DNA of 33,240 nucleotides from Prevotella sp. (GTDB lineage: Bacteria; Bacteroidota; Bacteroidia; Bacteroidales; Bacteroidaceae): contig JAFZBK010000008.1 in NCBI GenBank assembly GCA_017561825.1, positions 1 through 33,240 of the forward strand. Direction: 5' to 3'. Position numbers and translations under genes: made by a program. The stretch's first letter is position 1. The number at the start of each line of letters is the position of its first letter. Below, in pieces: positions 16,219-25,463 of this stretch. The notes beneath the pieces are model-generated. The model was not told the DNA's origin, made no database searches, and saw only the letters and a program-made list of their open reading frames with translations.

Positions 16219-16764
16219 ATGAATCTGTATTTAAGGTATTTTGATAACGAGACATTGGTGTATAATGTCGATGAGGCCATCGACTTCTTGAAGTCTATTC
16301 CTGAGATTGGAATGACTCCAGAGTTGGAGGCTGACGTACGTGAGTATATTGGTAGCGACGTATTCTATCCCAAAAGATATAAGGTCCGCCCCAGAGTATA
16401 TTTCATCATCATCAAGACGGAAGCCGCTACCATGATGGACTTCAAGCAGAAGAAGGCACTACGTTCGAATACTGCAGATGGAGAACGTCGTGAAGTGGTT
16501 GCTCCAGCAGTGGCACGGTTGAGCGAGAAACGTGAGGGATGGTATGAGGCTTCCCTGCTCTTCAAACGTGTGGTGCTGGTACCTTCTACAGGCAAACATG
16601 AATACCGCGACACCCAGTTCGTGGCTAATGTCAAGGCGTTGAGCGGACAGGATGCCTACAACAGGGTGGTGGAGCATCTGAGGGAGCGCGTTGACAGTCG
16701 CAGCCAGTTCCCCTCTGCCAAGGGTAAGAACTTTAAGTTCAAGTACTTGGGTATGTGGAAATAA
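16219..16764 (+). CDS. Conserved hypothetical protein upstream of ssb
   Basis: A 181-residue soluble protein, basic toward its C-terminus (RSQFPSAKGKNFKFKYLGMWK), with no signal peptide. The first 60 residues look like a helical module (VDEAIDFLKSIPEIGMTPELEADVREYIGSDV). The rest (about 65-181) contains strand-rich segments such as YFIIIKTEAATMMDF and WYEASLLFKRVVLVPSTGKHEYRDTQFV. I do not recognise a family. It begins 30 bp after the post-tRNA hairpin and ends 29 bp before ssb, so it may be co-transcribed with ssb, gldE and the phosphopantetheinyl transferase. The context hints at a nucleic-acid link, but that is inference only. Confidence 0.82.
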   Translation: MNLYLRYFDNETLVYNVDEAIDFLKSIPEIGMTPELEADVREYIGSDVFYPKRYKVRPRVYFIIIKTEAATMMDFKQKKALRSNTADGERREVVAPAVARLSEKREGWYEASLLFKRVVLVPSTGKHEYRDTQFVANVKALSGQDAYNRVVEHLRERVDSRSQFPSAKGKNFKFKYLGMWK

Positions 16765-16793
16765 ACAATTGAAGATCAATCTATTCGAATGCT

Positions 16794-17204
16794 ATGAATA
16801 AAGTAATGCTTATAGGAAATGTTGGCAAGGATCCTGAAGTTCGTTATTACGAACAGGATCAGGCCGTGGCTCAGATCAGATTAGCCACAACGGAGAAAGG
16901 TTATACACTGCAGAACGGAACACAGATTCCAGACAGAACCGACTGGCATAATATTGTCTTTTATAGAGGACTGGCCAAAGTAGTGGAGAGATACGTACAT
17001 AAAGGCGATAAGCTGTATATTGAAGGAAGAATTCGCTATCGCAGCTATGATGACCAGAAAGGTATCAGACAGTACGTAACGGAAATCATCGCTGATAACA
17101 TGGAGATGCTCAGTCCGAAGCAGAACACATCAGCCGAACAGCCCACCATGGTTTCTGAGAATCCCGTTCAACCGGTTAACGAGGACGATCGTCTTCCTTT
17201 CTAA
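16794..17204 (+). CDS. ssb: Single-stranded DNA-binding protein
   Basis: A 136-residue SSB that coats single-stranded DNA in replication and repair. The OB-fold covers about residues 1-105 (MNKVMLIGNVGKDPEVRYYE, WHNIVFYRGLAKVVERYVHKG, KLYIEGRIRYRSY). A short flexible linker leads to the acidic tip DDRLPF, which recruits partner proteins. The gene lies 3 bp before gldE, the order commonly seen in Bacteroidales (there often with mutY upstream, which is absent here). Confidence 0.96.
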   Translation: MNKVMLIGNVGKDPEVRYYEQDQAVAQIRLATTEKGYTLQNGTQIPDRTDWHNIVFYRGLAKVVERYVHKGDKLYIEGRIRYRSYDDQKGIRQYVTEIIADNMEMLSPKQNTSAEQPTMVSENPVQPVNEDDRLPF

Positions 17205-17207
17205 TCT

Positions 17208-18542
17208 ATGGATCCGTCGTTTTTTTCCGAAATAGCTGCAACAACAGAGATTCATCCCCTTACAATAGGTGTGATGGTAGCAGCCGTATTGGCAGTCTTG
17301 TTGCTTATTGTGTCGGGATTAGCCAGTGGCTCTGAGATCGCCATCTTTAGTCTTTCTCCTACCGATGTGTCTGAACTGGATCCGGAGAAACGAAGCACTG
17401 ACGAGATGATTCAGCGTCTGCGTCAAGACTCTGAACGTACCCTGGCCACTATTCTGATTGCCAATAATTTGGTCAACATAACGATCATCATGCTCTTCAA
17501 CTATGTCTTCTCACAACTCGTCGTGTTTAAGCAGACATGGATGGAGTTCTTGTTTATCACGGTGTTGTTGACATTTATCCTGCTGTTGTTTGGAGAGATT
17601 ATACCGAAAGTGTTTGCCCGTCAGAATTCCTTGACGTTCTGCCGTCGCGTGGCCAATTCCATCATGTTCTTCAGAAAACTCTTCTGGCCATTGGAGAACG
17701 TACTGCTCAGCAGCGGCTTCCTGGCAGAGAAAGTGCTGCAGCCTGATAGTCATGTGCTCAGCGTGGATGATCTGGAGCAGGCTTTGGATCTGACTGACAA
17801 AGAAGAGATCAAGGATGATCAGCGTATTCTTAGGGGTATCATCCGCTTCAGCGACGAGACCGTGAAGGAGGTGATGACCAGTAGGCAGGATGTGGTTGAC
17901 CTGAATATCAAGAGCAGTTTCCGCGATGTGTTGCAATGCATCGTTGAGAACAACTACAGTAGAATCCCCGTCTATCAGAACAACTCAGATAATATCCGTG
18001 GTGTACTCTATATCAAAGACTTGTTGCCTCATCTCGGAAAGCCGGCTACGTTCCGCTGGCAGAGTCTTATCCGTTCGCCTTATTTCGTTCCTGAGACGAA
18101 GAAGATTGATGATCTGCTCCGTGAGTTCCAGGAGAACAAGGTGCATATCGCCATTGTGGTGGATGAGTTTGGTGGTACCAGCGGTATCGTTACCTTGGAA
18201 GATATTCTGGAGGAGATCGTTGGTGAGATCAACGATGAGTACGATGATGAGGAGAAGACCTATACTCGTCTGAACAAGAACACCTATATCTTTGAGGGTA
18301 AGACACTCTTGAGCGACTTCTGCCAGATACTCGAAGTGAGCGATGAGGAGTTCGCCGAGGTGGAAGGAGATGCCGATACGGTGGCTGGTCTCTTGTTGGA
18401 GATCAAAGGTGACTTCCCTGTGATCCATGAGAAACTGGAATACCGCAACTACCTCTTTGAGATCATGGAACTGGAGGAACGTCGTATCTCACGGGTAAAG
18501 GTTGTGATCCGTGAGAAGAACGACGAGCAGTCAGAGAAATAA
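17208..18542 (+). CDS. gldE: GldE-type CNNM/CBS-domain membrane protein
   Basis: A 444-residue inner-membrane protein. The N-terminal CNNM/DUF21 domain (about 15-195) has four hydrophobic segments, including VMVAAVLAVLLLIVSGLASGSEIAIFSL and FLFITVLLTFILLLFGEIIPKVFARQ. A CBS pair follows at about 210-335 (VMTSRQDVVDLN, NYSRIPVYQ, VVDEFGGTSGIVTLEDILEEIVGEI), then a CorC/HlyC domain at about 350-435. CorC-like proteins are linked to Mg/Co efflux; GldE is linked to gliding and type IX secretion in Flavobacterium, where it can partner GldD. Position directly after ssb supports the gldE name. The window contains no other gld or por gene, so gliding cannot be inferred. Confidence 0.88.
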   Translation: MDPSFFSEIAATTEIHPLTIGVMVAAVLAVLLLIVSGLASGSEIAIFSLSPTDVSELDPEKRSTDEMIQRLRQDSERTLATILIANNLVNITIIMLFNYVFSQLVVFKQTWMEFLFITVLLTFILLLFGEIIPKVFARQNSLTFCRRVANSIMFFRKLFWPLENVLLSSGFLAEKVLQPDSHVLSVDDLEQALDLTDKEEIKDDQRILRGIIRFSDETVKEVMTSRQDVVDLNIKSSFRDVLQCIVENNYSRIPVYQNNSDNIRGVLYIKDLLPHLGKPATFRWQSLIRSPYFVPETKKIDDLLREFQENKVHIAIVVDEFGGTSGIVTLEDILEEIVGEINDEYDDEEKTYTRLNKNTYIFEGKTLLSDFCQILEVSDEEFAEVEGDADTVAGLLLEIKGDFPVIHEKLEYRNYLFEIMELEERRISRVKVVIREKNDEQSEK

Positions 18543-18548
18543 ACCGCT

Positions 18549-19145
18549 ATGCCTTTACTGAGCGTGACGCATATTCAACAGTTTGTCATCCTCGGCCTTT
18601 GGGAGATGACAGAGCATCCTTCTGAATTTCCGGAATGGTACGAGGAGGCTTGTCGGAGATACCGTGCTGAAGGGCGTCAACGTGAGTATGTTTGTGTGCG
18701 TGCTTTGTTAAGACAGATGACCGACAATGATCCGTCATGGACCATCTCTCACGAACAGAACGGCAAGCCCATCCTCCAGAATGGTTGGGATATCAGTATC
18801 AGTCATACGAAAGGTATCTGCAGCGTCATCATCTCTCCCGACCAAACAGTGGCGGTGGATATCGAATATATGAGTAATCGTGTGGAAAAGATTGCCCATA
18901 AGTTCATCCGACAAGATGAAACGGCTGATACCATAGAAGAGAAGCTGATACATTGGAGTGCCAAGGAAACCATGTATAAGCTGTATTCGGATGACCGGTT
19001 GGGATTTGAGGATATGCGACTACTTCCCTTTACCTTGCAGAAACAAGGCGTAGTGCTTACAGAGAATCTACGGCGCAGCACCACCGTAGAGGTGTCTTAT
19101 GAAATCACTCCTTCTTATGTGCTGACCTACGCTGTTCGTTCTTAG
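18549..19145 (+). CDS. 4'-phosphopantetheinyl transferase superfamily protein
   Basis: A 198-residue Sfp-type enzyme that transfers 4'-phosphopantetheine from CoA to carrier proteins. VAVDIEYMSNRVEKIAHKF (about 103-120) carries the Mg-binding Asp/Glu pair, WSAKETMYKLY near residue 136 is the signature WxxKEA-like helix, and SHTKGICSVII precedes them. Its length fits the compact branch. It begins 6 bp after gldE, so it is translationally linked to the ssb-gldE operon. Its last 41 bp overlap the 3' end of the convergent helicase gene. The acyl-carrier target is not shown. Confidence 0.9.
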   Translation: MPLLSVTHIQQFVILGLWEMTEHPSEFPEWYEEACRRYRAEGRQREYVCVRALLRQMTDNDPSWTISHEQNGKPILQNGWDISISHTKGICSVIISPDQTVAVDIEYMSNRVEKIAHKFIRQDETADTIEEKLIHWSAKETMYKLYSDDRLGFEDMRLLPFTLQKQGVVLTENLRRSTTVEVSYEITPSYVLTYAVRS

Positions 19146-20430
19146 TCTTCTTTTGCGGTTTTCTGTGGTTGTCACTACGGTTCTTGGATCCCTGTGACTT
19201 GTTACCATGACCATGGCGGTGGAAGACGGCACGATGACTCTTCTTATGCATCGGACGGTATTCCGGACCTTCCATACCATTGGGAAGAGGAACCTTCTCC
19301 ACGGTCTTCTCGAGGAACTGCTCAATCTTGATGAAATCGCGGATCTCCCATCCACGCACCAAGGTGATGGCCTTACCGTCCCGTTCCGCCCTTGCTGTTC
19401 GTCCGATTCGGTGAACATAATCCTCGCAATCATGCGGCACATCGAAGTTGATTACAGTGGCGATATCGTCGATGTCGATACCACGAGCCACGATATCAGT
19501 GGCCACCAGTACGTCAACCTGTCCGCTCTTGAAACGGTACATCACCTCGTCGCGTTCCGCCTGTGACAGATCAGAGTGCATCTCGTCGCAGTTCACATGC
19601 ATGGCCTTCAGACTGCGGTTGATGTCTTTCACCTTGAGCTTGCTCGAGGAGAAGATGATCACACGTTTGAGCTCGTCGTTCTTGAACAGATGGTTTAGAA
19701 TGCGCAGCTTCTGTGTCTCATGACAAACGTATGCCATCTGATGGATCTTTTCTGCCGGCTTGCTTACAGCCAGTTTAATCACTGCGGGATTCTTCAGCAG
19801 CGTACGTGCTAATTCCTCAATCTTATGCGGCATCGTGGCAGAGAACATGATGGTCTGACAGGTCGGTGGCAACAGCTTGGCAATGGAAAGGATATCATCA
19901 CTGAAACCCATGTCGAGCATACGGTCAGCCTCGTCGAGGATGAAGAAGGACACCTTACTGAGATCCACATTCCCCATATTGATATGACTACGCAGTCGGC
20001 CAGGGGTGGCAATGATCATGTCAGCGCCCATGCGCATGCTCTTATACTCTTGATCATAACGGTTACCGTCGTTACCGCCATATACCGCCAGACTGCTCAC
20101 CGATGGCATATAGTAGGCAAAGCCCTGCATGGCTTGATCTATCTGTTGCGCGAGCTCGCGGGTAGGACTCATGATCACGCAGTTGATGGCATCCTCGGGG
20201 AACACCTTCTCCGTATCGCCGAAGAAGGCACTGCCATCATCGAGCATACTGAGCACAGGCAACAGATAGGCTGCCGTCTTTCCCGTTCCCGTCTGAGCCA
20301 CTCCCAGCACATCTCTTCCTTTCAATATCTCAGGGATGCACTTCTCTTGCACGGGTGTACATGTTGTAAAGTTCATGGCGTCTAGTGCATCGAGCGCGTG
20401 GTCGTTGAGGTCTAAATCGTAAAAATCCAT
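19105..20430 (-). CDS. DEAD-box ATP-dependent RNA helicase
   Basis: A 441-residue RNA helicase. Q motif TTCTPVQEKCIP, Walker A AQTGTGKTAAYLLP (about 42-55), PTRELAQQ, TPGRL, DEAD box LDEADRMLD, SAT in FSATMP, then the C-terminal RecA domain with VATDIVARGIDI and HRIGRTARAE. A 60-residue Lys/Arg/His-rich tail replaces a DbpA-type RNA-binding domain, as in RhlE-like proteins. It sits 55 bp downstream of the LptF/G-type permease gene on the same strand, with no clear -7 box between them, and ends inside the phosphopantetheinyl transferase gene on the other strand. Confidence 0.94.
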   Translation of the reverse strand: MDFYDLDLNDHALDALDAMNFTTCTPVQEKCIPEILKGRDVLGVAQTGTGKTAAYLLPVLSMLDDGSAFFGDTEKVFPEDAINCVIMSPTRELAQQIDQAMQGFAYYMPSVSSLAVYGGNDGNRYDQEYKSMRMGADMIIATPGRLRSHINMGNVDLSKVSFFILDEADRMLDMGFSDDILSIAKLLPPTCQTIMFSATMPHKIEELARTLLKNPAVIKLAVSKPAEKIHQMAYVCHETQKLRILNHLFKNDELKRVIIFSSSKLKVKDINRSLKAMHVNCDEMHSDLSQAERDEVMYRFKSGQVDVLVATDIVARGIDIDDIATVINFDVPHDCEDYVHRIGRTARAERDGKAITLVRGWEIRDFIKIEQFLEKTVEKVPLPNGMEGPEYRPMHKKSHRAVFHRHGHGNKSQGSKNRSDNHRKPQKKTKNEQRRSAHKKE

Positions 20431-20485
20431 ATGTTATGCAATTCTTTTCTGTTTACTTGAGCATGATTCCTTCATGGATCGTGCA

Positions 20486-21736
20486 TTAATTCGGTGCCTT
20501 CCTGTAGCAGAAGTATGCGATGAAGGCAAATATGATATTGGGTAGCCATGCTGCCAGCATGGGTGGTGTGTTCGCATTGATGGCGAAGGTGGAGGATACG
20601 GTTTGGAGCATGATATAGCCGAAGCTGAGCGCCAGACCGATACCTAAGTATAGTCCCATACCTCCTTTCCGCTTCCTGGATGAGAGCGATACACCGATGG
20701 TCGTCAGGATGAATGAGGCGAATGAGGAAGCGATACGCTTATGGTACTCCACCTCATACTGAACCACATTCCCCGAACCACGGTCGATCTGCTTGTTGAT
20801 ATACTCCCGCAGCTGTGGACTCGTGAAGGTCTCCTGTTGTCCTTTGGAGAACACCAGGTCGGTAGGCTCCATCATGATGAGCGTATCCAGTTTTGCTCCG
20901 TTCGTGATCTTCTCACGGAGTCCTTTAAGCTCACGGATTCTCCATGTGGTGGCCTTCCAGTGATACTTCGAATCGCTGATGGTATCGTATTGGATCTCTT
21001 GGGCAGTCATATGACTCACCAGTTTCTTGTTCTCGAACTTATCCAAACAGAAACCATAGCCACGCTTCATGGTATTGTCGTAATGCTGGATATAGGCAAT
21101 CACACCTTTGCCCACCTGTAGTTGAACGTTCTCTGCCGAGGTGTTCTTCTTCTTGTTCTTATAGAGTGTCTCGAAGTTCTGACGGATAACGGTTCCCTTG
21201 GGAATGACATACGAGCCCAAATAGAACGTCATCAGCGAGATCAGTGCTGCAGAGATCATATAAGGCCGCATCAGTCGTTTGAAACTCACACCTGCCGCCA
21301 ACATGGAGATAATCTCAGAGTTACCCGCCAGCTTAGAGGTGAAGAAGATGACAGCGATGAAGACGAACAGCGGACTAAACAGGTTAGCGAAGTAAGGGAT
21401 GAAGTTTGCGTAATAGTCGAAAACAATAGCCCGTAACGGTGCATGATACTGGGTGAACTTCGCCAGGTTCTCATTGATGTCGAAGACGATGGAGATACTG
21501 ATGATCAGGGCAATGGCAAAGATATAGGTACCGATGAACTTACGGATGATGTACCAGTCGAGGATCTTGATATAGCGGAACGGGTTCAGCTTCTTAATCC
21601 ATCCCAGACGACTGGCGATGGGTTGCCATTTCCTCTTGATCCATTGCCAGGCAGCAACGAATCCTTTGAGATGGTTGTCAATCCATCTGGCCACCTTCAG
21701 TCGCTTTCTATGTTTCCTGATCTCTGCGTATTGCAT
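20486..21736 (-). CDS. LptF/LptG family permease
   Basis: A 416-residue inner-membrane protein of the YjgP/YjgQ family, the membrane part of the LptBFGC machine that extracts lipopolysaccharide. A basic, Trp-rich cytoplasmic N-terminus of about 55 residues, longer than in E. coli, precedes ILDWYIIRKFIGTYIFAIALIISISIVFD, the typical first helix. Further helices lie around 95-125 and 150-180, a periplasmic beta-jellyroll spans about 190-320, and three helices close the protein (FASFILTTIGVSLSSRKRKGG onward). Whether it is the LptF or LptG paralogue cannot be told from sequence alone. It lies 23 bp after tgt, in one transcription unit with lon and tgt. Confidence 0.9.
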   Translation of the reverse strand: MQYAEIRKHRKRLKVARWIDNHLKGFVAAWQWIKRKWQPIASRLGWIKKLNPFRYIKILDWYIIRKFIGTYIFAIALIISISIVFDINENLAKFTQYHAPLRAIVFDYYANFIPYFANLFSPLFVFIAVIFFTSKLAGNSEIISMLAAGVSFKRLMRPYMISAALISLMTFYLGSYVIPKGTVIRQNFETLYKNKKKNTSAENVQLQVGKGVIAYIQHYDNTMKRGYGFCLDKFENKKLVSHMTAQEIQYDTISDSKYHWKATTWRIRELKGLREKITNGAKLDTLIMMEPTDLVFSKGQQETFTSPQLREYINKQIDRGSGNVVQYEVEYHKRIASSFASFILTTIGVSLSSRKRKGGMGLYLGIGLALSFGYIMLQTVSSTFAINANTPPMLAAWLPNIIFAFIAYFCYRKAPN

Positions 21737-21759
21737 GCTGTCTATTGTTTCTATCGTCT

Positions 21760-22887
21760 TTAGATCCTTCTTCCCAGGTTGTCAATCACACTCCGTTTCC
21801 ATGCCACGAAGTCACCCTGCTCAATATGCTGACGCGCATCACCAACGAGTCGGAGGTAGAACGCCAGGTTATGAATACTGGCAAGCTGCATGGCAAGGAG
21901 TTCCTGTGCCTTAAACAGGTGGTGCAGGTAAGCCTTCGAATGCAGACGGTCGATATCACAACCATCCGGGTCGATGGGAGAGAAGTCATTCTCCCATTTC
22001 TTGTTCCGCATGTTCATCGTTCCCTGGTAGGTGAAGAGTAAGGCGTTACGACCGTTTCGTGTAGGCATCACACAGTCGAACATATCCACACCACGCTCGA
22101 TGGCCTCGAGGATGTTCTGCGGTGTTCCCACACCCATCAGGTAGCGGGGCTTGTCCTTGGGAAGAATCTCATTCACCACCTCGATCATCTCGTACATGAT
22201 CTCCGTGGGTTCACCAACGGCAAGTCCTCCGATAGCATTCCCGTCAGCACCGAGGTCGGCAATATATTTCGCTGCCTCCTGACGCAGATCCTTGTAGGTG
22301 CATCCTTGAACGATGGGGAACAGACTCTGCTCGTATCCGTACAGTGGTTCCGTCTCGTTGAAACGTTTCACACAGCGGTCGAGCCATCTTTGTGTCAGTT
22401 CCAGACTCTTCTTGGCATATTGGTAATCGCTCTGTCCCGGCGGACACTCGTCGAATGCCATCATGATATCTGCCCCGATGATACGTTCTGTATCCATCAC
22501 GTTCTCGGGGGTGAAGAAATGCTTGGAGCCATCGATATGTGAACGGAACTCACAACCTTCTTCACGCAGCTTCCTGATACCCGTCAGGGAGAACACCTGG
22601 AAACCACCGCTGTCGGTAAGGATGGGGCGGTCCCATGTATTGAACTTGTGCAAGCCACCTGCCTCCCGCAAGATCTCCAGTCCTGGTCGTAGGTACAGAT
22701 GATAGGTGTTACCCAGAATGATCTGGGCCTTCACCTGTTCGCGCAGTTCCTGGAAATGAACACCTTTCACTGCACCCGCTGTGCCCACCGGCATGAAGAT
22801 GGGGGTCTTGATCTGGCCATGTGCCGTCGTGATCAGACCTGTCCGGGCATCACTGGCCGTGTCAGTATGCTGAAGCTCGAATGTCAT
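21760..22887 (-). CDS. tgt: Queuine tRNA-ribosyltransferase lacking the usual Cys zinc site
   Basis: A 375-residue tRNA-guanine transglycosylase that exchanges guanine 34 for a queuine precursor. MPVGTAGAVKG, LTDSGGFQVFSL near residue 92, MAFDECPPG near 142, GGLAVGEP and MGVGTP are intact, so the TIM-barrel active site looks functional. The C-terminal zinc motif is altered: E. coli has CxCxxC before SRAYLHHL, whereas here DPDGCDIDRLHSKAYLHHL keeps one cysteine (Cys310). It overlaps lon by 4 bp and precedes the LptF/G permease. I believe reduced zinc motifs occur in other Bacteroidetes Tgt proteins, but cannot check that here. Confidence 0.93.
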   Translation of the reverse strand: MTFELQHTDTASDARTGLITTAHGQIKTPIFMPVGTAGAVKGVHFQELREQVKAQIILGNTYHLYLRPGLEILREAGGLHKFNTWDRPILTDSGGFQVFSLTGIRKLREEGCEFRSHIDGSKHFFTPENVMDTERIIGADIMMAFDECPPGQSDYQYAKKSLELTQRWLDRCVKRFNETEPLYGYEQSLFPIVQGCTYKDLRQEAAKYIADLGADGNAIGGLAVGEPTEIMYEMIEVVNEILPKDKPRYLMGVGTPQNILEAIERGVDMFDCVMPTRNGRNALLFTYQGTMNMRNKKWENDFSPIDPDGCDIDRLHSKAYLHHLFKAQELLAMQLASIHNLAFYLRLVGDARQHIEQGDFVAWKRSVIDNLGRRI

Positions 22888-25340
22888 TTCTTCTCTTCCT
22901 CAACAGTAAAAGTAACAGGATTCTTCACCAACTCGTCTGTGAGGGCAAAATCCCACACGTCCTGGATATTCTCCACATAGTGGAAAGTCACTCCCTTCAG
23001 ATATACCTCGGGAATCTCGTCGATATCTTTCTTGTTGTCACGGCACATGATGATATCCGTGATTCCCGCACGACGGGCAGCCAGGATCTTCTCCTTGATG
23101 CCACCCACGGGCAGTACCTTACCACGCAAGGTGATCTCACCGGTCATGGCCGTGTTCTTACGAACCTTGCGTTGGGTGAGAGCCGAGGCAATGGAGGTGG
23201 CAATGGTGATACCAGCCGAAGGACCGTCCTTGGGTGTTGCGCCCTCAGGTACGTGGATATGGATGTTCCAGTTGTCGAAGATACGGTAGTCGATCTTCAG
23301 CGTGTCGGCATGCGCCTTCACATATTCGAGTGCCAGCACGGCCGACTCCTTCATCACATCGCCCAGGTTACCTGTCAGCGTGAGCTTCGAACCCTTGCCT
23401 TTACTCAGACTGGTCTCGATGAACAGGATCTCACCACCCACGCTTGTCCAGGCCAGACCTGTTACCACACCGGCATAGGTGTTACCTTGGTAGATGTCGC
23501 GATAAAATGGGGGCTTGCCGAGCAGACCTTCGATCTCGTTCGGTGTAATCTTTTTATATGGCAACACCATCTCCTTGGCCTTGGTGAAGGCCAGCTTTCT
23601 CAGTGCCTTGTTGATCTGCTTCTCTAATTGACGGACACCACTCTCACGCGTATATTGCTCGATGATCTTTTCAGTGGCAGCTTTGTTGAACTGCAGTGAA
23701 CGCTCAGACCCCAGTCCGGTATTCTCCTTCTCCTTGGGAATGAGGTGGCGCTTGGCTATTTCAATCTTCTCTTCCGTGATATAACCGCTCACCTCAATCA
23801 CCTCCATACGGTCGAGCAATGGGCGCGGAATGGTATTCAGATCGTTGGCTGTGGCGATGAAGAGCACCTTACTCAGGTCGTAATCCACATCCAGATAGTT
23901 GTCATGGAAAGCAGAGTTCTGTTCAGGATCGAGCACTTCCAGCAAGGCCGACGAGGGATCACCGTTGATGGTGTTCTGCGTCACCTTGTCGATCTCGTCA
24001 AGGATAAAGACGGGATTCGAGGATCCTGCTTTCTGGATGGCCTTGATGATTCGGCCCGGCATGGCACCGACATAGGTACGACGGTGACCGCGGATTTCCG
24101 ACTCATCGTGCATACCGCCCAACGAGATGCGTACGTATTTACGCTTCATGGCCTCGGCAATGCTCTTGCCTAAGGATGTCTTACCCACGCCCGGAGGACC
24201 GTACAGACAGATGATGGGTGATTTCAGGTCACCGCGCAGACTGAGTACGGCCATGTATTCCAGGATGCGCTCCTTGACCTTCTCCATGCCGTAGTGATCC
24301 TTGTCGAGGATGCGCTGCGCGCGTTTCAGGTTCAGGTCATCACTGGTAAACTCACCCCACGGGAGGTTCACCAGTGTCTGCAGGTAGTTGAGCTGCACAC
24401 TGTATTCCGGACCCTGAGGGTTGAGCATATCTAACTTATCAAGCTCCTTGAAGAAGGTAGCCCTGATGTCTTCGTTCCATTTCTTCTTCTCGGCCTTCTC
24501 CACCAGCTCTTTGCGTTCAGGCGAGCCTTCGCCGTTACCCAGCTCCTCTTTGATGTTCCTGATCTGCTGTTGCAGGAAGTACTCTCGCTGCTGTTCATCG
24601 AGGTCCTCACGGGTACGACTCCTAATATCTTGCTTGATCTCCTCCAGCTGGAGCTCACGGTGCATGATGCGCAGCACCTTGATGACACGTTCCTTGAGGT
24701 TAGACTCCTCGAGTAACTTCATCTTCTCCTCGATGGCGAAGGGCATGCTGGCACAGATGAAGTTCAGCATCACCAGATGGTTGTTGATGTTCTGGATGGC
24801 AAACTGAGCCTCGTCGGGAATGTCCTCGTTCTGCTTGATGTAGTCGATACCAGCATTGCGCAGATCGGCCACTGCGGTCATAAACTCCGTATCTCCGTCA
24901 TCGGGAATCACTTCGGGAGCCAGATGTACCTCACCTCTCAGGTAAGGACGGGTACGTTTTAGTGAAATCAGATTACATCTGCCCAATCCCTGAACAATCA
25001 CGGTCATGTTATTGTTCGAGTTGGGAAGTTCCAGCACACGGATGATCTTGGCGAACACACCGTATTCGTACAAATCTTCCTTCGTGGGGTTTTCTATATT
25101 GGCGTTCTTCTGCGAGAACACGGCGAAGATAGCGTCTTCTTTGTCCTTCAGGTGCTCCACCAGACTGATGCTGGCCGACCGACCGATCAGGATCGGGGAA
25201 ACAACACCAGGGAAGAGGATCAGGTTGCGGGTGGCAAGGATAGGCACCTCACCATCTGCACCCCCACAAAGGAGTCGTGTAATGTCTCCTTCGTAGTCGG
25301 CAATCATGGAGAATGCGCTGTTATTTTGACTATTTCTCAT
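22884..25340 (-). CDS. lon: ATP-dependent protease La (Lon)
   Basis: An 818-residue cytoplasmic ATP-dependent serine protease that degrades misfolded and regulatory proteins. The N-terminal LAN domain ([23 protein letters not shown]) is followed by coiled-coil helices at about 210-300. The AAA+ module has Walker [12 protein letters not shown] (Lys near 386) and sensor motifs. The C-terminal protease domain has the catalytic serine in DGPSAGIT (near 708) and the lysine in [11 protein letters not shown] (near 751). It is full length. It starts a minus-strand unit lon-tgt-permease and lies behind a strong -7 box 24 bp upstream. Confidence 0.97.
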   Translation of the reverse strand: MRNSQNNSAFSMIADYEGDITRLLCGGADGEVPILATRNLILFPGVVSPILIGRSASISLVEHLKDKEDAIFAVFSQKNANIENPTKEDLYEYGVFAKIIRVLELPNSNNNMTVIVQGLGRCNLISLKRTRPYLRGEVHLAPEVIPDDGDTEFMTAVADLRNAGIDYIKQNEDIPDEAQFAIQNINNHLVMLNFICASMPFAIEEKMKLLEESNLKERVIKVLRIMHRELQLEEIKQDIRSRTREDLDEQQREYFLQQQIRNIKEELGNGEGSPERKELVEKAEKKKWNEDIRATFFKELDKLDMLNPQGPEYSVQLNYLQTLVNLPWGEFTSDDLNLKRAQRILDKDHYGMEKVKERILEYMAVLSLRGDLKSPIICLYGPPGVGKTSLGKSIAEAMKRKYVRISLGGMHDESEIRGHRRTYVGAMPGRIIKAIQKAGSSNPVFILDEIDKVTQNTINGDPSSALLEVLDPEQNSAFHDNYLDVDYDLSKVLFIATANDLNTIPRPLLDRMEVIEVSGYITEEKIEIAKRHLIPKEKENTGLGSERSLQFNKAATEKIIEQYTRESGVRQLEKQINKALRKLAFTKAKEMVLPYKKITPNEIEGLLGKPPFYRDIYQGNTYAGVVTGLAWTSVGGEILFIETSLSKGKGSKLTLTGNLGDVMKESAVLALEYVKAHADTLKIDYRIFDNWNIHIHVPEGATPKDGPSAGITIATSIASALTQRKVRKNTAMTGEITLRGKVLPVGGIKEKILAARRAGITDIIMCRDNKKDIDEIPEVYLKGVTFHYVENIQDVWDFALTDELVKNPVTFTVEEEKK

Positions 25341-25363
25341 ATTTCTACTTCAATTTTGGGATG

Positions 25364-25371
25364 CAAAGGTA
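25364..25371 (-). promoter_or_regulatory. -7 box for lon
   Basis: The minus strand reads TACCTTTG inside a 20-base stretch, AAATGTGTACCTTTGCATCC, identical to the tRNA-Gly operon promoter. A TTTG lies only 14 bp upstream instead of 19. Confidence 0.65.
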
Positions 25372-25447
25372 CACATTTCTATCCACAAATCCCCATTTCT
25401 CACACAATATTTAATATAATTAGGTGTAATCTCTCGGAAATTTTTCT

Positions 25448-25455
25448 TAATTTTG
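25448..25455 (+). promoter_or_regulatory. -7 box for the trmN6-like gene
   Basis: TAATTTTG followed by CA fits TAnnTTTG, only 8 bp before the ATG at 25464. The transcript would be almost leaderless. Confidence 0.45.
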
Positions 25456-25463
25456 CACTTGAT

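Noticed and set aside
25152-25463. N-terminal extension of the trmN6-like gene
   Set aside because: The extra 104 codons run antisense through lon and both promoters; the methyltransferase fold starts at 25464.
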